The notes beneath the pieces were generated by a model that did no database searches, was not told the DNA's origin, and saw only the letters and a program-made list of their open reading frames with translations. From CAIRDP01 sp037138335 (lineage in GTDB: Bacteria > Bacteroidota > Bacteroidia > Bacteroidales > FEN-979), in NCBI GenBank assembly GCA_037138335.1, contig JBAXIO010000010.1:62001-126000 (forward strand): a stretch of 64,000 bases of DNA. Reading direction: 5' to 3'. Below are positions 8,142-15,997 of this stretch, one piece after another (the stretch's first letter is position 1; the number at the start of each line of letters is the position of its first letter). The position numbers and the translations under genes are program-made.

Positions 8142-11100
8142 TTATCTTACTATCCCGTACTTTTTCAATTTGCCTGTCAGCAACTCCCTGGTATACGGTT
8201 TTGCTATATAATCGTTGCAGCCGGCTTCCAGTGCCCGGTTCTCATCCCCGCTCTGTGCGTATGCAGTTATGGCTATCACAGGCAACATCGGGTCATGGGC
8301 TTTGATTAATTTCGTAGCGGAAAGTCCGTCGAGAACCGGCATTTTTATATCCATTAAAACCAATGAAATCTCAGGGTTTTGCAGGCAGGCATCAACAGCC
8401 TTTCGGCCGTCGGTTACAACCATTACCTGTATGCCTTCCTTATGGAGTATACTTTCCACCAGGAGGCTGGCTGATGTATCGTCATCGGCGACAAGGACCA
8501 GGGACCTCCTTGTTGAAGTAACCTGAATGGCATTATAAACCGGAGATTCAAAAGAGTTCTTTTCAAATGGTATAGTGAAAAAGAACGATGCACCCTCTCC
8601 TTTGATTGATTCAACCCATATGCGGCCTCCCAGTAATCTTACAATCCCTTTTACAATCGATAAGCCCAATCCGCTTCCTTCGTGTCCGCGGGTATCGGAT
8701 AGATTTTCCTGTGTAAATGTGTCGAAAATCGCAGCATACAATTGAGGATTAATGCCTATTCCCGTATCTTTTACAAAGAATTCCAGGTCCTGGTTTTTAA
8801 CTTCAAACCCATACCTGACTTTGCCTTTATCAGTGAATTTCACGGCATTATCCAATAAGTGGCATAACACTTTTTTCAGTAAGACATAGTCGGAGCTGAT
8901 CTGCAACTTTACTCCTTCAGCTGAGAGCTGCATTTCTAATTCCAGTTTTTTAGCAAGGCAGGAATGAATGCATTGATCATAAATCTCGTTTAACAATTCT
9001 CCCGGTGAAAACACTTTCTTCACTACTTCCTGGTTCCCGGAAGCAATAAGTGACATATCCATATAATCGGTCACGGTATTCATTAACCTGTCACTGTTGG
9101 ATCTGACAATTGCAAGGTAATGTTTCCTCTCTTCATTTGTAAGGTCAGGTTCGGCAAGCAATTCGTTAAATCCAAGAATCCCGTTAAGGGGTGTACGGAT
9201 TTCATGGGAAATGTTTTTCATGAATGCCGATTTCAGGCGGTCAGTGGATTCAGCCTGCTCCTTGGCAACAAGTAATTCAAAGTTGGTTTTTTGCAGTTCC
9301 TCCTGGGTTTGCATCTGGGCAATCATCTTCTGGTGAAGCTCTTTTGTTCTTTCTTCCACAAGGAGACTTAACCTGTTAAGATGAAAACGCTCAATGAAAT
9401 AATATGCAACAAAGAAAACCAGCAGTAAAATCAAAACCACTGCAATGAAATAAAAAGTGAACGAACGGAAAAAAAGAGGTTTTAATTGGAATTTCAATTC
9501 GCTGTATTTATGATCATCCCATTGGCCGTTTGCATTCGAAGCCATCACTTTAAACGTGTATGTCCCGCTTGGGATATTGGTATAGGAAGCGATCCTGTGG
9601 GTACCGCATTCTATCCAGTGCTTGTCAAAACCTGTAAGGATATACCTGTAACTTATCCTTCCCGGGTTAGTATAATTAAGCGCTGCAAAACGGAATTCAA
9701 GCCTGTTGGAATAAGATGGAATTGACACAGGGGATGAAATATCCACGACCTGGCCATCAACAAAAAATTCCTCAATGAAAATGGGTGAAAAATCTGAAGA
9801 AACAATATTCATCAATTTCGGATCGATGACAGATATCCCTTTCATTGTGGGGAACAGCAGCCTCCCGTCACGGACCCTGCAGCCTGCAGGAGAAATACCT
9901 CCATTGCATTCTGTTGTCTCCAGGCCGTCGGCTTTCCCATACGAAACGGGGATCAGGGATTTTCTCTTCAGCCTTGCAAAATCCAGCAAATCCTGTTTCT
10001 TGACTTTATAAATCCCTTTATTGCAGCTAATCCAGAAATATCCGAAATCATCTTCAAGGATTTTAAGAACTACCTCATTGACCAGCCCATCCCGGGTGTT
10101 GATTTTTGTGATTTTTCCGTTGACGATAAGGTTTAGCCCATCGGCAGTCCCTACCCATAAATTTTTATCCGGGTCCTCATATAATGATAAAACATAGTCA
10201 TTGGACAATCCGCTCTGTTCATTGATAATTATTATTTTATTGTCCCTGATCTTATTTAACCCATTATTGGTCCCAACCCATAAATTTCCTTCCCGGTCTT
10301 CCAGGATGCTGTTTACATTGTCGTTCGATAAACCTTGCTTGGTGGTTATCGAACTGTATTTCCCGTCACTGAATCGGTTAATTCCCCCTCCGGTGGTTCC
10401 TGCCCAAAGTATCCCTGCCCTGTCGCAATATACTGCGACTACAACATTGTTGGATAATCCGTTTTCGGTGGTATAAGTAGTAAACTTCTTATTTTTAAAG
10501 CAACTCAGGCCGCCCCCTGCAGTTCCTATCCAGAGATTGTAATCCAAGTCTTCCCCTATCGTAAGCACCAGGTGATCGGGCAGCCCGTCAGACCGGGAAA
10601 AATTCTGTACTCTCCCATTTACCAGTCTGCATAGTCCCTTTCCGGCAACTCCGAACCATAAAACACCTTCATGATCTTCAAATACAGGCAGTATCACGTC
10701 CCCCGGCAGGCCATCATGGCTTGTCAGGGTTTGAATTGATTTCTTTTTTATACGGTCAATTCCGGCTCCCGAAGTCCCGGCCCATGTATTCCCTTCACGG
10801 TCATGATAGAGCGCAACGATGAGATTGCTTGAAAGCCCTTCTTTTGTGGTAAACGGGGAAAATTTACCATTGGACATCCTTGTAATCCCTCCTCCATTGG
10901 TTCCTATCCAGAGGACGTCATTTGTGTCGAAACAAAGCGCCGTGACCGCATTATTGGTGAGCCCTTCTTTTTCCGTATAAACAGAAAATTTATTTTGCCT
11001 GAACACATTCACACCCCCGCTCTTTGTTCCTATCCAAAGGTTCTGTGCATTATCAAAAGCAAGGGTTTCAATGAAATCATCTGAAAGACCGTCTTTCTTA

Positions 11101-11726
11101 AAGTAATTTCTTATTTTCCCGTTTTCAATAACCGAAAGCCCTTTTTGAGTCCCTATCCATATCCTGCCTTTTTGATCCAATGCGATGGCGCGTATATAAT
11201 TATTTGCCAATCCATGCAAGGTATCATACGTGGTGATTATTCCTGCTTTCAGGAAATTCACCCCCCCTCCGGAAGTTCCCACCCATAAGCCCCCCTGGGG
11301 ATCCTCACTCAGGGTATAAACACGATCATCCGATAACCCGTTGGCTTTGGTGAATTTTGTGTATGTATTGTTCTTATATCGGAGTAAACCATCCCCTTCG
11401 GTTCCTATCCAAAGGCTTGTGTCACGACCCCCCAATAAGGTACTGATGAAATTCACCCTGAGCCCGGGGATGTTTGATTTATTAATGAGTGAAAAAGCAG
11501 TTCCGTCAAATTTCACAAGCCCTTCTTCTGTTCCGAAAAACATCCAACCATCAGCCGTTTGTGCAATGGTCATTACTGAATTCACCGGAAGCCCCTGGTC
11601 CATTTGCCAGTTATCAACCTTCAGCCCGGGCAGAGACAATGCCTGGGATAATTGCAACTGGGCATGGGCGGGATAAGCCTGAATATAAAGTAAAACAAGG
11701 AAGAAAAGGGCCCTCAGATTCATCAT
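8142..11726 (-). CDS. SusR-like hybrid two-component sensor kinase with propeller sensor and C-terminal receiver
   Basis: The 1194-residue protein begins with a signal peptide (NLRALFFLVLLYIQAYPAHA). A periplasmic two-component propeller sensor follows (~25-600), with many repeats such as NLWIGTKSGGVNVFRQNKF. Next come a Y_Y_Y domain (~680-745), one membrane helix (~755-782), HisKA (SHEIRTPLNG, His841), HATPase (GIGINPQLYAAIF, GSGLGLSIVKG) and a receiver (DDDTS, phospho-acceptor Asp1126 in LMDIKMP, KP lysine near the end). The chain stops after the receiver, so the AraC-type DNA-binding domain usual in SusR-like hybrids is missing; output must go through another protein. ATG 11726 is preferred: the upstream TTG at 11747 lies inside the promoter -7 element. 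The stimulus is unknown. Confidence 0.92.
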   Translation of the reverse strand: MMNLRALFFLVLLYIQAYPAHAQLQLSQALSLPGLKVDNWQMDQGLPVNSVMTIAQTADGWMFFGTEEGLVKFDGTAFSLINKSNIPGLRVNFISTLLGGRDTSLWIGTEGDGLLRYKNNTYTKFTKANGLSDDRVYTLSEDPQGGLWVGTSGGGVNFLKAGIITTYDTLHGLANNYIRAIALDQKGRIWIGTQKGLSVIENGKIRNYFKKDGLSDDFIETLAFDNAQNLWIGTKSGGVNVFRQNKFSVYTEKEGLTNNAVTALCFDTNDVLWIGTNGGGITRMSNGKFSPFTTKEGLSSNLIVALYHDREGNTWAGTSGAGIDRIKKKSIQTLTSHDGLPGDVILPVFEDHEGVLWFGVAGKGLCRLVNGRVQNFSRSDGLPDHLVLTIGEDLDYNLWIGTAGGGLSCFKNKKFTTYTTENGLSNNVVVAVYCDRAGILWAGTTGGGINRFSDGKYSSITTKQGLSNDNVNSILEDREGNLWVGTNNGLNKIRDNKIIIINEQSGLSNDYVLSLYEDPDKNLWVGTADGLNLIVNGKITKINTRDGLVNEVVLKILEDDFGYFWISCNKGIYKVKKQDLLDFARLKRKSLIPVSYGKADGLETTECNGGISPAGCRVRDGRLLFPTMKGISVIDPKLMNIVSSDFSPIFIEEFFVDGQVVDISSPVSIPSYSNRLEFRFAALNYTNPGRISYRYILTGFDKHWIECGTHRIASYTNIPSGTYTFKVMASNANGQWDDHKYSELKFQLKPLFFRSFTFYFIAVVLILLLVFFVAYYFIERFHLNRLSLLVEERTKELHQKMIAQMQTQEELQKTNFELLVAKEQAESTDRLKSAFMKNISHEIRTPLNGILGFNELLAEPDLTNEERKHYLAIVRSNSDRLMNTVTDYMDMSLIASGNQEVVKKVFSPGELLNEIYDQCIHSCLAKKLELEMQLSAEGVKLQISSDYVLLKKVLCHLLDNAVKFTDKGKVRYGFEVKNQDLEFFVKDTGIGINPQLYAAIFDTFTQENLSDTRGHEGSGLGLSIVKGIVRLLGGRIWVESIKGEGASFFFTIPFEKNSFESPVYNAIQVTSTRRSLVLVADDDTSASLLVESILHKEGIQVMVVTDGRKAVDACLQNPEISLVLMDIKMPVLDGLSATKLIKAHDPMLPVIAITAYAQSGDENRALEAGCNDYIAKPYTRELLTGKLKKYGIVR

Positions 11727-11744
11727 TCCAGGGTTTGTTTCAAT

Positions 11745-11776
11745 CAAATGTATGCAACATTCTCAAATTTCCCAAA
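11745..11776 (-). promoter_or_regulatory. Bacteroidota-type promoter for the hybrid kinase
   Basis: On the minus strand TTTG (11776-11773) is followed by a 20-base spacer and TACATTTG (11752-11745), matching the Bacteroidota sigma-ABfr form TTTG-N19-20-TAnnTTTG. Transcription would begin near 11738, leaving a leader of about 12 bases before ATG 11726. Confidence 0.6.
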
Positions 11777-11808
11777 CCGAAAAATCAATCGTTTTCGTTC
11801 AATCAATC

Positions 11809-14121
11809 CTATTTAGCCTGGTAAATATAATTCGTATTCCGGTAACCTGATTTACCGGTATACCAATCCGGGTAGTTCACACCTCCCGATTGTGCCCAGT
11901 TGACGAAAAACAAATACCCCACATTGATTGGCGTGGTTTCAGTGACATAATCGAAAGCTACCGGAAGGTTAAGCCCCCAGGGAAGATTATTGGAAGTTTT
12001 ATAATAACGCCCTGCAGTAATGCTGGAGTTGTCTGCGGAAGTGCCAAAAAGTGCTGTATTTGCAAGTGAGGTAGGTGGTTTATCGGCAAGATGTATCTCG
12101 ATGCTTCTGTCCTTATTTTTAATTAAAAATGGGTTGAATGGCGCGGTGCCCACGATGGATTGAGCAAGGGGTGAGGCCATGTGGATATTGATTTTAACCG
12201 TATCGGCGGTTCCTTTTGGTTCGCCGGGGAGGGTATTGAAAAAAGTGCCGGATCCATTCCTGTGGATTACATTGTTGAAATCATCGAAAACAATGATAAC
12301 GGCCTGTTGCTGGCCATTCTCCACTCCGCTGCCTGCCAATGATATATAAGAATTTTTCAGGGAATATCCTGTGACCGATGCGATCTGCCCCGGCAATACC
12401 CCGTCAAGCTGGAAGCCGAATCCGTTACTGTACCCTGCGCCTGCAGCACGAACATAATAATTGATTTTAATATCAACTACATTATTCAAAGCGTTTGTGA
12501 CATTTTGCACACGATAGTCCAGCACCAGGTCATTCAAATCGTAATCTCCCATGGCCGGCCAGAGATCTTCGAAAACCAGTGTGCCATAAGCTGTCTGTGA
12601 CGGATAATAATTGTCGAATGCGCGGGTTGGGTCCGATGGATATTGATCCAGGCTGTTAGCGATCCCGTCTCCGTCGGTATCGGTCGGGGGAGGATTTCCT
12701 CCAACCCCTTCGGGATTGCATGTTGAGACCTGTAGGACATTCTTTGCCGCCGCAATAGATGTCAGTGTTGCTCCGTTGATAAAATTTGCACTGCCCCCGC
12801 TTGTTAACGTGCCGGAAGGAGTTATGGTTTCGATGGACCCGCTCACTTTGTTGGTTCCAATGATCTGGCCTGATCCGGATATCTTAATTTCGCTCCTTCC
12901 TCCTGTCCCCTGGATATCGGTGCTTTGTTTATAAGTGGCGGTCGATATCATTGAATTGTTTTTCAACAGCAGGGTAGCTCCCTGATTAACCTGCAATTCG
13001 CCGAATTCCTTGAGGTATGCTCCGTTCATGGTAAGGTTGCCGCTGTTCAGGTTCAGGTTCTGATGGATCAGCAGCTTACAGTTATGATAAAATGTGGCGT
13101 TATTCAGATTCAAAGAACCAAAAACCTCTATAGGGCCGTTGTTCGTAACAACTGAATTGATGTTGAGGTTGCCCCCGACAGTGATGGATGAGGTTGTTAC
13201 GAAAGTCCCGGAGTTTACATTGATATTCAGGTCGCTGTTTAAAACCAGTGTCCCGTAGTTCTCTATAAAGCCGTTCGGGGAGAATGCTGATCCGATTACC
13301 CAATCGTTACAGTAATTTCTTAGCCTCGCGGTTGTTCCGTTCATAGTAAGACCACCCAGTTGCACATGGGAGCTGCCGTAAGCAGTGATTCGGGTTCCGT
13401 CACCAACAGTAAGTGTCCCGTCATAAATAAACGATCCCCCCTGTGTTACTGTGATCATGCAGTTTGCATTCATATTATTGATGGCAGCAGGATGCAAAGT
13501 GCCGCAGACATTAATGGAGGCGCCACTGCCGCCAAAGTTTATGGTTCCTGTAAAACTATCAGTTACATAATACAGGGAGCCGTTTGTAAGGGATACGGCC
13601 TGATTTCCTGAAAGTGTCTTTGAGGGAGTTGCACCGCTGCAGTCAGGGTCGGAGGTTGTTGCATCTATACTTTTCAAAGATGATTGTGTGAAATTATAGG
13701 TAACCTGGCCGGAGACCTTTACACTGTCGGTTAAGCTGAATGCGCCGCCGTCCTCTCCTTTAAGGTATAAATAACTCAGGCTTGAAGCAACATTGAACCG
13801 GGTTTCAAAAGGCGATCCATAACCAGCCGAGCCTGTTGCCAGAAGCTTACCTCCTTTTAAGGGATCTCCGTCAAAAACCGAGATCCGGCAAAGATTTCCT
13901 ATCTGGGACGGGAGCATTGTAATCCCTGCTGAAAGTGAAACCGCCCTGGATGCTTCCCAGTTGAATGCGGAAGGAAACCTGAGCTGACCAATAGGTGTGG
14001 TTCCGTTCTGAGAAGTGTCGGAATTTTTATGACAGCCTGAGATTGCAAACATTAAACTAACAATGCCGACAGCTATATTGAATTGTTGAAATCTGTTTCT
14101 GAAAAATGACGGGGTGCCCAT
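11809..14121 (-). CDS. LruC domain-containing lipoprotein with beta-helix-like middle region
   Basis: The 770-residue protein has a lipoprotein signal (hydrophobic segment, then SGC at ~28-30). An N-terminal beta domain follows (FPSAFNWEASRAVSL, ~48-150). The long middle (~165-420) is low-complexity and Asn/Gly/Thr-rich, with tandem strands such as GNLNINSVVTNNG and LNLNSGNLTMNGAYLKEFG that suggest a right-handed beta-helix. The C-terminus (~480-770) is an LruC domain: Ca-binding-like DTDGDGIANSLDQYPSDP, then FEDLWPAMGDYDLNDLVLDY, ending WAQSGGVNYPDW...GYRNTNYIY. LruC proteins are surface or exported proteins of unknown function in Bacteroidota and Leptospira. The N- and C-terminal domains closely match the other LruC protein at 15998-18505, while the middle differs. 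Confidence 0.85.
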   Translation of the reverse strand: MGTPSFFRNRFQQFNIAVGIVSLMFAISGCHKNSDTSQNGTTPIGQLRFPSAFNWEASRAVSLSAGITMLPSQIGNLCRISVFDGDPLKGGKLLATGSAGYGSPFETRFNVASSLSYLYLKGEDGGAFSLTDSVKVSGQVTYNFTQSSLKSIDATTSDPDCSGATPSKTLSGNQAVSLTNGSLYYVTDSFTGTINFGGSGASINVCGTLHPAAINNMNANCMITVTQGGSFIYDGTLTVGDGTRITAYGSSHVQLGGLTMNGTTARLRNYCNDWVIGSAFSPNGFIENYGTLVLNSDLNINVNSGTFVTTSSITVGGNLNINSVVTNNGPIEVFGSLNLNNATFYHNCKLLIHQNLNLNSGNLTMNGAYLKEFGELQVNQGATLLLKNNSMISTATYKQSTDIQGTGGRSEIKISGSGQIIGTNKVSGSIETITPSGTLTSGGSANFINGATLTSIAAAKNVLQVSTCNPEGVGGNPPPTDTDGDGIANSLDQYPSDPTRAFDNYYPSQTAYGTLVFEDLWPAMGDYDLNDLVLDYRVQNVTNALNNVVDIKINYYVRAAGAGYSNGFGFQLDGVLPGQIASVTGYSLKNSYISLAGSGVENGQQQAVIIVFDDFNNVIHRNGSGTFFNTLPGEPKGTADTVKINIHMASPLAQSIVGTAPFNPFLIKNKDRSIEIHLADKPPTSLANTALFGTSADNSSITAGRYYKTSNNLPWGLNLPVAFDYVTETTPINVGYLFFVNWAQSGGVNYPDWYTGKSGYRNTNYIYQAK

Positions 14122-14132
14122 TTCTTTTTTAT

Positions 14133-14140
14133 CAAAGGTA
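14133..14140 (-). promoter_or_regulatory. Candidate -7 element upstream of the first LruC gene
   Basis: TACCTTTG on the minus strand fits TAnnTTTG and lies 12 bases upstream of the ATG at 14121. No convincing -33 TTTG was found at the expected distance. Confidence 0.4.
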
Positions 14141-14289
14141 ATCCCAATCTGCCCAATTTGCCATGGGAAATAAGTAATTGTCCTCAGAATCTTTGTAAAC
14201 GACTTGTATTCGTCAGATTTGGTTTGTTTTATCGGCTTCAGTATAAAGACTTACTGCGGATGAACGGTTCCCACTGATGTAAATTCAGG

Positions 14290-14297
14290 TATCTTTG
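14290..14297 (+). promoter_or_regulatory. Candidate -7 element for the ABC-F gene
   Basis: TATCTTTG fits TAnnTTTG and lies 19 bases before the ATG at 14317. The -33 element is weak. The 5' leader would be only about 12 bases. Confidence 0.45.
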
Positions 14298-14316
14298 CGC
14301 CTCAAAAAATAAATGG

Positions 14317-15945
14317 ATGATTTCAGTTGACGGGCTTACCGTAGAGTTTGGAGGGACTACGCTGTTTAAAGATATTTCTTTTGCAATTAATGACAAGGAC
14401 CGCATCGCTCTGATGGGCAAGAACGGGGCAGGAAAATCAACCCTTCTTAAAATAATTGCCGGTAATAAAACTCCCACACGGGGTAAGGTGTCAGCGCCAA
14501 AGGATGCCGTGATAGCCTACCTGCCACAACACCTGCTCACGGTTGACAGCCGCAGTGTTTTCGAAGAAGCCGCCCAGGCTTTTGCCCATGTCCTCGAAAT
14601 GGAAAAGGAAATTGAAGAACTGAATTTGCAACTGTCAACCCGCGACGATTATGAGTCGGTCGGCTATTTTGAGCTGATAGAAAAGGTTTCGGCTCTCAGT
14701 GAAAAATATTATTCCCTTGGTGATACCAACTACGATGCAGAAGTTGAAAAGATATTGCTGGGCCTGGGATTCCTGCGTGAAGATTTTCACCGGCCCACCG
14801 GGGAATTCAGCGGGGGATGGCGCATGCGCATCGAACTGGCAAAAATCCTGCTGAAAAAACCTGACCTCATACTGCTCGACGAACCTACAAACCATATGGA
14901 CATAGAGTCGATACAGTGGTTCGAGGATTTCCTCATTAACAGCGCAAAAGCTGTGATCGTTATTTCACACGACCGTGCCTTTGTCGACAATATCACCACG
15001 CGCACCATCGAAGTGACCCTGGGACGTATCTATGACTACAAAGTGAATTACTCATCCTACCTTTTACTTCGGAAAGACAGGCGGCAGCAGCAACAGAAGC
15101 AGTATGACGAGCAACAGAAATTCATCAATGAGAACCAGGATTTCATAGAGAGGTTCAGGGGAACCTATTCAAAGACCAACCAGGTGCAGTCCCGGGTTAA
15201 GATGCTGGAAAAAATAACCCCTATTGAAATAGACGAAGAGGACACTTCGGCGCTTCGCTTGAGGTTCCCGCCTTCACCCCGTTCGGGGAGTTACCCGGTG
15301 ATACTTGATGGGGTTTCAAAAAACTACGGTGACCATACTGTATTTTCTCATGCCTCGTTCAGTATTGAGCGTGGCGAACGCGTTGCATTTGTTGGTAAAA
15401 ACGGTGAAGGGAAATCAAGCCTGGTGAAAATCCTGATGGGCGAAACTGCCCACAATGGCAATCTTACGATTGGCCACAATACCATGATCGGTTATTTCGC
15501 TCAAAATGAAGCTTCCCTGCTTAACGAAGAATTAACCGTATTCGAAACTATTGACGATGTTGCAAAAGGCGACATTCGCACAAAGATCAGGGACCTGCTG
15601 GGGGCATTCATGTTCGGTGGTGATGACTGGGACAAGAAAGTGAAAGTTCTTTCGGGCGGGGAACGGACCCGGCTCGCCATGATCAAGCTCCTGCTTGAAC
15701 CGGTCAACCTGCTTATCCTCGATGAGCCTACCAATCACCTTGACCTGCGGACAAAAGATATCCTGAAGAACGCTTTAAAGGATTACGATGGCACACTTAT
15801 CCTTGTATCTCACGACCGCGATTTCCTTGACGGGCTTGTTTCCAAAGTGTATGAATTCGGCAATAAGAGGGTAAAAGAACATCTTGGCGATATCCATAGT
15901 TTTCTTGAAAAGAAAAAACTCGAAAACTTGCGTACATTGTCATAA
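14317..15945 (+). CDS. ABC-F family ATPase (ribosome-associated type)
   Basis: The 542-residue protein has two ABC ATPase domains and no membrane segment. The first has Walker A GKNGAGKST, signature SGGWRMR and Walker B LILLDEPTNHMD. The second has Walker A GKNGEGKSS, signature SGGERTR and LLILDEPTNHLD. Between them is a charged helical linker (~250-305, RRQQQQKQYDEQQKF) corresponding to the P-site tRNA-interaction motif of ABC-F translation factors. ABC-F proteins bind the ribosomal E site; housekeeping members relieve stalled translation, others protect from antibiotics. The length and short C-terminus (ending FLEKKKLENLRTLS) fit housekeeping YbiT/YkpA-like members better than Uup, which has a C-terminal coiled coil. 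It lies between two oppositely oriented LruC genes and is monocistronic. Confidence 0.9.
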   Translation: MISVDGLTVEFGGTTLFKDISFAINDKDRIALMGKNGAGKSTLLKIIAGNKTPTRGKVSAPKDAVIAYLPQHLLTVDSRSVFEEAAQAFAHVLEMEKEIEELNLQLSTRDDYESVGYFELIEKVSALSEKYYSLGDTNYDAEVEKILLGLGFLREDFHRPTGEFSGGWRMRIELAKILLKKPDLILLDEPTNHMDIESIQWFEDFLINSAKAVIVISHDRAFVDNITTRTIEVTLGRIYDYKVNYSSYLLLRKDRRQQQQKQYDEQQKFINENQDFIERFRGTYSKTNQVQSRVKMLEKITPIEIDEEDTSALRLRFPPSPRSGSYPVILDGVSKNYGDHTVFSHASFSIERGERVAFVGKNGEGKSSLVKILMGETAHNGNLTIGHNTMIGYFAQNEASLLNEELTVFETIDDVAKGDIRTKIRDLLGAFMFGGDDWDKKVKVLSGGERTRLAMIKLLLEPVNLLILDEPTNHLDLRTKDILKNALKDYDGTLILVSHDRDFLDGLVSKVYEFGNKRVKEHLGDIHSFLEKKKLENLRTLS

Positions 15946-15997
15946 AAGTCATCCGCCAATGATAAATCCGGAACGCTGAAGGAATCAATAATACCGG

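Noticed and set aside
8142..11747. Tandem repeats in the kinase gene as a possible DNA repeat or CRISPR array
   Set aside because: The repeats are divergent at DNA level and correspond to beta-propeller blades (NLWIGT...GG) in an intact reading frame.
12661..13661. Gly/Asn-rich strand repeats in the LruC gene as a microsatellite or phase-variable tract
   Set aside because: No long mononucleotide or unit repeat is present; the repetition is at protein level only.
14317..15945. Antibiotic-resistance ABC-F protein
   Set aside because: Linker length and motifs fit housekeeping ABC-F members; nothing points to a resistance-type P-site loop.
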